Source: Isoetes taiwanensis (taxonomy: Eukaryota; Streptophyta; Lycopodiopsida; Isoetales; Isoetaceae). Taken from it: DNA of 64,000 bases. Every line of letters starts with the position of its first letter. Positions within the stretch are counted from its first letter, which is position 1. Below are positions 54,903 to 64,000 of the stretch, one piece after another. The stretch covers positions 945,142-1,009,141 of the forward strand of contig JAJEKV010000166.1 of the NCBI GenBank assembly GCA_021234155.1, in the 5' to 3' direction. Under the pieces are notes generated by a model. That model searched no databases, had not been told where the DNA came from, and saw only the letters and a list, made by a program, of their open reading frames with translations. Position numbers and translations under genes: made by a program.

Positions 54903-57326
54903 TGGTCTTCACCAATATGGGTGCCAACAAGTGTGGGCTTATTCCCAAAATACAAGTTAGATACCACTAGGGTTGTGGACTTACCCTTAACTTTCTAAGC
55001 TGCAATACTTGAACTTATCCAAGTCTTTGGAAGTTTACAAGGTCAAACTTCCAAAATAACTCCAACTACTCTTCTCACATAAAATGGGTATGCCATGTAC
55101 TTATGGCTTTCCCTAACTTCTCCCCCTTTTGATCTTGGGAACTTCCAACAAGATCTAGGTTGAGAGTTTTGAGCCTTGAGTGAACATTTTCATCTTCAAG
55201 GATCTAGAAGAGTTAGTGCCCTATGGAGTACCACACAAATGTGGCTTTAACATCTTATAGATGACCACTAATACGTTGGTTTATGCATCCAAATTATTAT
55301 GGATGGCTTTATTACTTTTTGCGCACTGAACAACTTAGCCGGAGTTTGATGACTCGATACTTTTGAGCCGATGTGGTCGCTTCTAAAAGTTGGCGGTATT
55401 CGTCATCAGTTGCCAAATCTTCATCAGAATTGTGAGTACTTATGCTTGAGTAACCTGTAGGTGCTCATAATGATATGGAGATCTATCAAGATCAGAAATA
55501 TCACCGTCATAAGACTCGCTTTTGCCGTAATGGATGAATCACTTGAAATTTCTATAATGGAAATTGAGATGCAAAGACTTCATTATTTCCGCTTGAATTG
55601 GAGTGTCAAGCCATCCTCAAGTGATCTCAATGGGACTCTCATTAATCCTGGGGACCATTCAAGGAATAGGGTTCCTTGGTCTCTCCCCCGATGGTGTAAG
55701 ATGTACACCTACCGTCAAGCTCTTGTTAATGCTTAGAGCAACAAAGATGAGTTTAAGTCCAAATTAGGATTATGTGAATTTAATTCACAATCCATGATTT
55801 TAACTCTTTACTAGAAGTTTTAAAGAGTTCCGCATTAGGGTAAATATATTCTCCTAATACTTCACCTTCGCTTTGGAGGAGGTGAGTACTTTGAACATCC
55901 TTGAGAGTTCAAGATTGGTTGAATCAATTTCTTCAAAGCAGTGTCTTTTTGCCTTTGTCCATTGTGATCAGCACCAAAGAAAACTTTTGGATAATTATCT
56001 TGCTGACACCTTGCTCCAAATCAGAATGATTGTCTTCTATAAAGATTTGAATCTTGAGGAGGTGATCAGGCTCATCAAGAACAATTTGGAAAACAGAGAA
56101 GATTGTATCGATTTTGTGGAGCAGTGAAGATGAAATTCATGTTTGGAGCAGGACTTGGGGCCGGAAACAATGCGTCTGTTAGGGCGCAACTTTTGTTTTC
56201 TGGCTACGTGGCAAGTTTTTGCCACAAGAAATTTCCTTCGGCGGCGTCGGGGGGTTGCCGCGACTTGTTGCTGGTCTGAGCAAAATCCATATCTTCGACA
56301 TAGCCAGAATCGGCTGATTGGCGATGGCAGCAGGTACGGATCCAGATTTCATTGCTTGTTTAAAAATCTTTTGTTTGCATGGCCTGCCTGCTTCGCTTGA
56401 TGCAAATAAATCAGGATGGTTTTACGTCCTTATGTTGTCGTTATTCAATAGGAGTGGCAAAACTTATTGTCCTCCAGAGATAGGTAGATTCAAACTTGCA
56501 TCTTTGTTAAATTTTTTTGTGCATAAGACAGATTGAATCGTTGACTACACCTAATCAGTCCAAAATTTCGGATTTGCCTCCATGTATTAGTATGGGGCTT
56601 GATTATTCCTGAAATTTGGCTGAGGTGTTGCTTCATGGATCTTGTTCAATTTTCTTCTGCAATTTTCCGCTGCGGCATAATGCTTCGTAGGATTATCTCG
56701 CTTGGAGATTTTCATGCAATTTTATGCATGATCTTCAGTGTCTTGTTCACTGGATGATGGGCTGAGCATCATTTGATTGCTTCAGCATCATTTACGGTCT
56801 ACACAGCCTTCTTTGCTGGGACCTCGTGATGAATTTGGCAGGGGGGATGCCAATTCAATAATCCTGTACAGAAGCCCTTTTAATTTGCTTCGATGCGCAA
56901 TATTATAGCAGCATGATCTTGCTGCTCTATTTGTGCTTGCTTAAGTTAGACTTAGAGAAAAAAAATTTAAGATTGGAATAAACCTTAATTTCTTCTGCAT
57001 TCTTGTGTCCAGGATCATTCGCTTCCATTGCTTGGATTGCTTGATGACTTTTGCTTGGGTTGCTCTACAAGGCAGCCCTCGATTTCTTTAGCCTTTTAAC
57101 AAGGCTCTGATACCATGTTATGAAACAGAATTGTGTGGAAAATTGTATATATCAGAGATATTCCAAATAGCCTAGATTGTGGCTTTACATAGTGTATGAA
57201 GAGGTATGAGTTGCATCTCTTCATGAATAGACACATTCCACATCATCATGTCCTTTGACATGGATCGATGATGTATTATTTGTGTTTGTTCAGGGAAATT
57301 AATCCTTATTCATTACTGTTAATACT
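54903..57326 (-). mobile_element. Non-autonomous LTR element, right arm of IR2
   Basis: This is the reverse complement of the left arm from the inner edge (TGGTCTTCACCAATATGG) to the LTR outer edge (CATTACTGTTAA at 57326). The LTR is 57116-57326 (211 bp), the primer site 57103-57115. Close to the centre the arms are almost identical; outward they differ by several percent, with many small indels. It carries no copia insertion. The homologue of the 167-aa ORF is interrupted by stops. Confidence 0.88.
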
Positions 57327-58175
57327 TCGGCCAAATCGGCCCTTAGGTCGCGACGGTTTATCCAATGCAACCTTTGTCCATAAATTTTCCCTTTTGTTAA
57401 CATTTGTTAACAATTCCTTTCCTTTTTATTTTCTTTTTATTCTTCAATGGTTTTTTGCTCCAACTCGGCTTGCCCCTTCATTGCTTGCATTTTCTTCAAA
57501 CATTCTCCTTGGTCAAATAGTTCCCGTGTAACCTTGGTCCAATATTTCTCCTTCTTATTTCTTTTCCTTGAATTCTTGCTTTGCCCATATAGGCTTTGGT
57601 CATGGTAATCTCCGTTTTTCTTCCCTAAGTATTTTCCCCCCTTGTTTTTCTTCCCAAGGGTTTTTCCTCTTAACTCTCAACATCTCGTGAGTTGATCCCT
57701 TCATATTTGGAGCCTTGATTTTGCCATGTTCTTTTCACCATAGGTATTTTTGCTTCTATGGTTTTCTTTGGGGTTCTTCCCCTTGCAACACTATGGTTGC
57801 CACGTCTCTATATATTTTTCCCATGGGTTACTTTCTTCCTCATGGGTTTTCATCTTTAGTACCCTTCTGGTTCTATTTTGTGCTTTCTCTTTTTTTGCTT
57901 AGCTTTTTCCTTTAGCTAGCAATATGCCAAGGGATTAAGCTTGTTTTATTGTTTTTTGAATTTTGTTACCCGTAATTAGCCGATGACATTATTGGGGGCG
58001 GGGGGGAGGGGGGGGAGGGACGGGGATGTTCCTCGTCCCGAGGAACTACCAACTCCTGTAGACGCAGAAGTTATTTGTTGTCCCTCATCAGCAACCCCAT
58101 AATATTTCTTCACCAGATAACCATTTGCTCTCGTGGGAAGAAGGCCCCCCTCCAAAGGATGGAGCTCTATTGAGT
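57327..58175. other. T/C-rich spacer between IR2 and IR3
   Basis: A strongly pyrimidine-rich stretch (57360-57950) whose open frames are low-complexity Phe/Leu/Ser runs and not genes. It may be LTR or UTR of an unrecognised element. A G-run block (57994-58025) is listed separately. Confidence 0.35.
57994..58025 (+). other. G-quadruplex-forming G-run
   Basis: At least five runs of three or more G within 32 bases, with one-base loops. Followed by GGGGATGTTCCTCGTCCC, a short hairpin. It could also be an overgrown polypurine tract. Confidence 0.7.
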
Positions 58176-60053
58176 AGCATTGCTTGATCTATCCTAGGTG
58201 CACTATGTGCAGGAGTCTCCTTTAGTTTGGATTCTCCTTCCTCATATTTGGAGAAGTAGTCAGGATATTTCTCTTGTTCATCTTCTTCTATTTCTTCTGA
58301 AATGGTTTCTTTAGTAACATCCACACTTATAGTATAAGCATTTACACAATACACAATTCATCCATTCTTCTAAAGCAATGCTCGAAGTGTCTTCCCTAAT
58401 GTTTAAATGCTCATAACCCATTTCCTCAACATACACTTGATTAGCCTCAATTCCCTTATTATTATCATCATAATCATCATCATCATTGTTATCATCATTG
58501 TTATCATCATCGTCATGAGGGATGTCCTCTATAGAGGAGCTAGTATCACTATCATTTCCATTCCTATCCCTAGATTGGATATGCACTCTAATTTTAATCT
58601 CATTGTTTCCATCCCTAATATGCAAGTAACCCGTAGACCAATCGTGTTTAGCCGAAGCTTGCATTAACCATGGCCTATCTAGTAATAATGGATAAGTACA
58701 CCCTCCACATGCCATCCTCAAAATAACATAGTCCACAAAGAAGGTTACACCCGGCCAAGAATTAATGTTTTATTCCCGTAATCAATCCCAATGGTTGTAC
58801 CCTCCTTTGATCACTCATCCTAACCACAAAATGTACGGGTGCGGGCTTAGGCAATTCTAATTTTTTCTATATAGACTCAGGCATGATGTTCACGCCAGAC
58901 CCTCCATCTATTGTGCAATTCCTTATTAAGGTTCCATTAATTTCAACATCTAAGCACGGGGAACTCATGTCGGCTATTATGGACCATCACGGAATTTACA
59001 ATTACCTCCGATGACTCTTTAAAGCGGACATTAATATCTTACGACAACTAGGGGCAATTTGTAGTAGTTGTTTAAATGTGAGTGAGGGTTGTTTATTTTC
59101 TATATCTTTTAAAATATCATAGGGTGACTCATTTTTTCAATTCATAACTCTCTTATACTTTTTATGGACACCTTTATCCTTGCTTTTTAGGTGGTTGTAT
59201 TTCATTTATAATCTCTCTTACCGCTTTTAGATTGAGGCAATTCTTCGATTCAAACATCTCTTGTGAATCCATCATATCCACCTCGTCATCTAACATTTGT
59301 TCCTTAAACAAATTTTGAAACTTGTTATCTTCATTATGAACTAAACTTTCATTATTAACCCCTTGTTGTTCTCTCTCCTTACAATTCCCTTTCTCTCCTT
59401 CTCAAATTCCTTGCATTACGAGTTTCTACAACATAAGCGGGGATTACTTGGCTCTCCAACGAATATGGCCCCACTATCAATGACAACCTCTTTACCCCTA
59501 TTCTTAGGAGTAGGATTTTGTATCACTTTAAGCTTATGAGGGCAATTTTCTTGGGTGTGCAACCCTTGGGTTTGACAGATTCCACATATTGGTTGGTAAC
59601 CTATTGCTTTCATTGGATTTGGACATTGAGGCGCAATGTGCCCCATTTCTTGACATCTATAAGATTGAAGGGTCTTCTTCTAAACATTTGTGGTCTTGGA
59701 CCCCAGATATTGAGTTGAGGAGTTGTGTTATACGGGAACATGTTCTCTATGATCATACATTGGTTGAACTTGGTATCCTTGATATTGGGGAGATCCTAAG
59801 GCTTGAGTTTGAGGTCTTATCATCCCAACTCCCATCCCTTGACGTAATTGAAAGCATTGATCTGTTCTATGATTGTTTTCCCACAATTTCGACAAGGAGG
59901 CTTAAATTCAGCAGGCGTTGGACATCCATTTGTGATGTGGAAAGTAACGCCCAAATTTTGTTTTTGAAGCAATTTGGAGCATATTTGGCATGATTAATAG
60001 TCTCTTGTTCTGCAAATGGGAGAAAATGCGCAATTATGATGTTATTTTTTTTT
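58176..60053 (-). mobile_element. Ty3/gypsy gag-protease fragment, left arm of IR3
   Basis: On the minus strand, reading right to left: the gag knuckle region (59646-59416: MGHIAPQCPNP, ICGICQTQGLHTQENCPHKL), then the protease-linked region (about 59080-58740, GxxRKI and CTIDGG traces) and the linker frame 58736-58311 (SAKHDWSTGYLHIRDGNNEI, a (GAT)n acid tract), ending DVTKETISEEIEEDEQEKYP and ETPAHSAPRIDQAML at 58176. It mirrors 60223-62238. RT is absent from this arm. Confidence 0.87.
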
Positions 60054-60382
60054 AATGTTTTTTATAAATATTGTTTAGTTAGCCTCATAATAACACAAAA
60101 TAACATCATAATTCCAATATGGAGTGATCATCTAAAAGTGATTGATGCTTCAGGGACATTTCTTACTTCTGGAAGTACTTTGTAATATTTTGAGTGTATA
60201 ATATGAAGTAAAACACGTTCTTCAAAAAAAAAATAATATCATAATTGTGCATTTTCTCCCATTTGCAGAACAAGACACTATTAATCATGCCAAATATGCT
60301 CCAAACTGCTTCAAAAATAAAATTTGGGCGTTATTTTTCATATCACAAGTGAATGTCCAACGCCTGCTGAATTTAAGCCTCC

Positions 60383-60864
60383 TTGTCGAAATTGTGGGAA
60401 AACAATCATAGAACAGATCAATGCTTTCAATTACGTCAAGGGATGGGAGTTGGGATGATAAGACCTCAAACTCAAGTCTTAGGATCTCCCAATATCAAAG
60501 ATACCAAGTTCAACCAATGTATGATCATAGAGAACATGTTCCTGTGTATAACACAACTCCTCAACTCAATACTGGGGGTCCAAGACCACAAATGTTTAGA
60601 AGAAGACCTCTTCAATGTTATAGATGTCAAGAAATGGGGCATATTACGCCTCAATGTCCAAATCCAATGAAACCAATAGGTTACCAACCAATATGTAAAA
60701 TCTGTCAAACCCAAGGGTTGCACACCCAAGAAAATTGCCCTCATAAGCTTAAAGTGATACAAAATCCTACTCCTAAGAATAGGGGTAAAGAGGTTGTCAT
60801 TGATAGTGGGGCCATATTAGTTGGAGAGCCAAGTACTCCAATATTATGTTGTAGAAACTCGTAA
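60383..60864 (+). pseudogene. Gag C-terminus with three zinc knuckles
   Basis: Two overlapping frames together show CRNCGKTNHRTDQC (about 60388), CYRCQEMGHITPQC (about 60620) and CKICQTQGLHTQENC (about 60695), each close to C-x2-C-x4/5-H-x4-C. The first needs a different frame from the other two. After the knuckles comes NPTPKNRGKEVVIDSGAI. Three knuckles in one gag is more than the one or two usual for plant gypsy elements. Confidence 0.78.
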
Positions 60865-61019
60865 TGCAAAGGAATTTGAGAAGGAGAGAAAGGGAACTGC
60901 GTGGAGAGAAAACAAGGGTTAATAATGAAAGTTTAGTTCATAATGAAGATAATTGAGTTTCAAATTTGTTTGAGGAACAAATATTAGATGACGAGGTGGA
61001 TATGATGGATTCATAAGAG

Positions 61020-62103
61020 ATGTTTGAAGAAATCGAAGAATTGCCTCAACCTAAAGCGGTAAGAGAGATTATAAATGAAATACAACCACCTAAAAGCAAG
61101 AGAGGTGTCCATAAAAAGTATAAAAGAGTTATGAATTTAAAAAATGAGTCACCCTATGATATTTTAAAAGATATGGAAAATAAACAACCCTCACTCACCT
61201 TTAAACAACTACTACAAATTGCCCCTAGTTGTCGTAAGATATTAATGTCTGCTTTAAAGAGTCATAGGGAGGTAATTGTAAATTCTGCATGGCCCATAAT
61301 AGCCAACATGAGTTCCCGTGCTTAGATTTTGTTGAAATTAATGGAACCTTAATAATTGTTGAATTGCACAATAGATGGAGGGAGGGTTTACTTATCCATT
61401 ATACTAGGTGGCGTTAATGAACATCATGCCATATTCATATCAGTCTATATGGAAAAAATTAGAATTGCTGTTGGAACCTCTTGGACACCTCTCGTTTGTC
61501 ATTTTTTATGTGAAATTATGATTGGGATATGGTCTATGATTTTAAGGAGGGCACCGGACAACCATTTTGATTGATTCGAGCCTCTACACCTCTGGAAATA
61601 AAAATATTAATTGTTGGTGTAAAAATAACCAATTCCTTGTGGACTATTTTAACCAATCTAAGGATGGCATGTGAGGGTTTTTATCTTAAATCCATTTTTT
61701 TTACTAATAACCCATGGTTTTAGGATATGGTCTATGGTTTCAAGAATTATATCTATATCAAATCCCCCTGGAACCCCCTGTTATTTTGCTACATATTGGG
61801 GATGGAAACACCGAGATTAAAAGTAGAGTGCATATCCAATCTAGGGATAGGGATGGAAATGATAGTGATACTAGCTCCTCTATAGAGGACATCCCTCATG
61901 ACGATGATGATAACAATGATGATAACGATGATGATGATGATTATGATGATAATAATAAGGGAATTGAGGCTGATCAAGTGTATGTTGAGGAAAAGGGTTA
62001 TGAGCATTTAAACATTAGGGAAGACACTTCGAGCATCGCTTTAGAAAAATGGATGAATTGTGTATTGTGTAAATGCTTATACTATAAGTGTGGATGTTAC
62101 TAA
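61020..62103 (+). pseudogene. Protease and acidic linker of the IR3 gypsy element
   Basis: 61020-61325 reads FEEIEELPQPKAVREIINEI, SLTFKQLLQIAPSCRKILMS and VNSAWPIIANMSS. The retropepsin site follows as NCTIDGG (about 61360), broken by stops. The linker frame from 61786 has HIGDGNTEIKSRVHIQSRDR, an Asp/Asn tract encoded by GAT/AAT repeats (61900-61955), and GYEHLNIREDTSSIALEKW. The mirrored arm carries the same parts. Confidence 0.75.
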
Positions 62104-64000
62104 CGAAACCATTTCAGAAGAAATAGAAGAAGATGAACAAGAGAAATATCCTAACTACTTCTCCAAATATGAGGAAGGGGAATCCAAACTAAAAGAGACT
62201 CCTGCACATAGTGCACCTAGGATAGATCAAGCAATGCTAACATCTCCTGAGATTATTGATTTAAATTTAGGGACTCCAGAAGAACCTAAAGTGATTAAGC
62301 TTGGAACCCAAAACTTGGATGAGGAGCGACAAAAATACATGGATCTCTTTCTAGAATTTCAAGATGTATTTGCGTGGAGTTATCGTGACCTTAGAGGTAT
62401 ATCTCCAGCTTTGAGTGTGCATAAGATTTTTTTGGAACCTAAAGCAAGAGCGGTTAGACAAAAACCTTATAGGATGAATCCAAATTATTCAAGTGTGGTT
62501 AAGGAAGAAATTGACAAATTCTTAGAAGCTGGTTTTATAGAGCCTATTGAAAATAGTGAATGGCTCTCACCAATTGTTATAGTCCCAAGAAGAATAAGAA
62601 ACTAAGAGTGTGTGTAGATTATAGACAATTGAATACAGTAACAATTAAAGATGGATTTTCTGTGCCATTTACTGATAATGTGTTAGATTCAGTTGCTGGA
62701 CATGAATATTACTCTTTCCTTGACGGTTTTAGTGATATGGAGCAAGCACGAGGGAGTGGTCCATGGCGAATGGGTTATTGAAATATGGCAAATATTATAT
62801 AAATGTTATTCCTAAGGTCAACTAATAATATAAAGGGGCATAGGATAACATAACATTTGGGTGTGAAGAACCATTGATATTTATGGAATTGGTCGAGGCA
62901 CTATCATTGGGATGATAATTAGTCGAGAAAAAGGCCATAGATAATATCCCATATGATAAGTCATATAATCTAATTAAAGGCAAGGAGATATTTTGATATA
63001 AAAGGCAACTGCCGGCTAAAAAAGGCTAAAGTCGCAAAGAGATCTATAAATAGAACCTAAAATTCAGTTGGACATATCTCTGCAACCAGAGCTTCTATTG
63101 AGGCGGCCTTTAGCTCATTGGAACCGGCGTGAAGTCTAGTTTTTGAATTGGGGGAGCACATATCGTAGTTCATCCGTATGAGAGAGTAATGGTCAAAAAC
63201 GTGACAGGGGGTCACAAATCACTGCTACAACGACTTTACAGATTTGCAATTACTTTCTGATCTGTGGCTACTTGGAGTAGTGAAATTAGCCTGGAGGGCC
63301 GATAAGCTAGATGTCAGAGCTTTCTATTTGCCATAGAACACTTGTGCTTTCCCATAACCCAGTGGATCCGGTTGGGTGGTTAATGGTGCTGCCATATTAA
63401 TTGCGCTTGAATAAAGCTTCTTTAGTCCGGTGTTCTATTATTTCATTATGGTTCTATGATTCTGTGTTGCTACAACTTCCCAAATATACATGAATTGTAT
63501 CATTTAGTGGTTATAACCAAGTAACCATTGCTCCCGAAGACCGAAACAAAACAACATTTGTTACAGAATGGGGGTGTTTCAGGTATAGGGTTATGCTATT
63601 TGGATTATGTAATGCTCCCGCTACGTTTCAAAGAGTGGTCACCAATGCATTTAAGGACTATATATAAGGCAATTTATGGAGGTGTTTCTAGATGATTTTT
63701 GTGTTTACAGCATGCATCAGGACCATAAAGAGAAATTACGATTGTGCTTTAAAAAATGTCGTGACTATGGTATCTCTTTAAACCCGATGAAATGTATATT
63801 TGGAGTTACTCATGGTAGATTATTAGGAAGAATTGTTTCTGGCCCAGGAATTGCGATTGATCCTAACAAAATTAAAATCATATCTGAATTAGTGCCACCA
63901 ACTAATGTGAAGCAATTGCAAGCCTTTTTAGGCCATGTTGGTTATCATCGTCGATTTATAAGACATTATGCAGATAAGGCCTTATCTTTAACATCACTTC
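62060..64000 (+). pseudogene. Reverse transcriptase of the IR3 gypsy element (runs off the window)
   Basis: The 181-codon frame 62060-62605 carries FLEFQDVFAWSYRDLRGISP, VRQKPYRMNPNYSSVVKEEI and SEWLSPIVIV. After a frameshift, LRVCVDYRQLNTVTIKDGF and SVAGHEYYSFLDGFS lead to the solo-LTR insertion. RT resumes at 63508 with GYNQVTIAPEDRNKTTFV and MLFGLCNAPATFQRVVTNAF, a frameshift, then FMEVFLDDFCVYS (catalytic DD intact, about 63675). VKQLQAFLGHVGYHRRFI stands near 63908-63960. RNase H and integrase would lie beyond 64000. Confidence 0.88.
62733..63502 (+). mobile_element. Solo LTR, 770 bp, TSD TTTAG
   Basis: Starts TGATATGG and ends TTGTATCA (TGATA/TATCA inverted ends), flanked by TTTAG at 62728-62732 and 63503-63507. 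CTATAAATAG (63044-63053) is a TATA box and AATAAAG (63410) a poly(A) signal, both at LTR-like positions. It is single-copy in the window. Removing it with one TSD joins DGFS and GYNQ of the RT in frame. No primer site or coding sequence inside, so it is the product of LTR-LTR recombination. Confidence 0.88.

Larger units (their letters stand above)
60223..64000 (+). mobile_element. Ty3/gypsy gag-protease-RT, right arm of IR3 and beyond
   Basis: Homology with the left arm ends at 62238; the element then continues into RT and off the window. Order: gag knuckles, protease, acidic linker, RT (interrupted by a solo LTR). It is a relative of gypsy copies A and B, sharing the linker ESKLKETPAH/KLNEEPAYK position and RT blocks, but is a distinct family (VPFTDNVLDSVAGHEYYSF). 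Confidence 0.87.

Noticed and set aside
46671-57326. IR2 as a missed-adapter (palindromic read) artefact
   Set aside because: The arms differ by several percent away from the centre and only one arm holds the copia insertion with its target duplication. The other two inverted repeats also have diverged arms.
57268-57915. Phe/Leu-rich open frames as membrane proteins
   Set aside because: They come from a T/C-rich low-complexity stretch; no start context, no family.

Overview
The window looks like nuclear DNA of a land plant with a large, repeat-rich genome. It carries decayed PPR (E/DYW-type) genes, a DUF4283-type LINE, Ty3/gypsy chromoviruses with an integrase chromodomain, a Ty1/copia element with an initiator-Met primer site, and plant-style LTRs. 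A fern or other seed-free vascular plant is my best guess from the mix of PPR retro-debris and an uncharacterised VGHTHDDID-type gene. That is inference; the sequence does not settle it. No rRNA, tRNA or intact single-copy housekeeping gene is visible.

Layout. 1-9.8 kb: decayed PPR copies (2.6-3.3 kb +, 9.1-9.7 kb -), Ty3/gypsy fragments (integrase/chromodomain at 4.4-5.5 kb +, RT/RNase H at 5.9-7.0 kb -) and a 399-bp tandem duplication. 10.0-15.9 kb: a degenerate full-length LINE (+) with an ATGA overlap between its two ORFs. 17.8-34.5 kb (-): one decayed composite host locus running right to left. It has short 5' exons, a ParB-like segment (GQHS motif), an unrecognised middle part and a C-terminal FCP1/HAD-like domain. 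This locus is split by an 11.48-kb chromovirus (21942-33422, + strand, 1.63/1.65-kb LTRs, TSD TGTGT) and is studded with a 22-bp perfect palindrome (half-site TTCTCGACTCG plus its reverse complement). 35.3-38.6 kb (+): a decayed transposase-like gene (VGHTHDDID signature) split by a 474-bp TIR element with an 8-bp TSD.

39.6-62.2 kb: three consecutive large inverted repeats, each made of two opposed copies of an LTR-retroelement fragment. IR1 is Ty3/gypsy, tail-to-tail, with a 105-bp loop. IR2 is a non-autonomous LTR element, tail-to-tail, with a 16-bp loop. IR3 is Ty3/gypsy, head-to-head, with a loop of about 170 bp. A young copia element (46860-52731, TSD TATAC) sits inside the left LTR of IR2. 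A 770-bp solo LTR (62733-63502, TSD TTTAG) sits in the reverse transcriptase to the right of IR3.

How it fits together. Almost everything is nested selfish DNA at different stages of decay. The two signals I find most unusual are the palindrome family, which is open in all reading frames and confined to one gene locus (it resembles in concept the Rickettsia palindromic elements that insert in coding sequence), and the run of three retroelement hairpins, which would give long double-stranded RNA if transcribed. Small G/C-rich indels are common between repeat copies, so some frameshifts may be assembly error.
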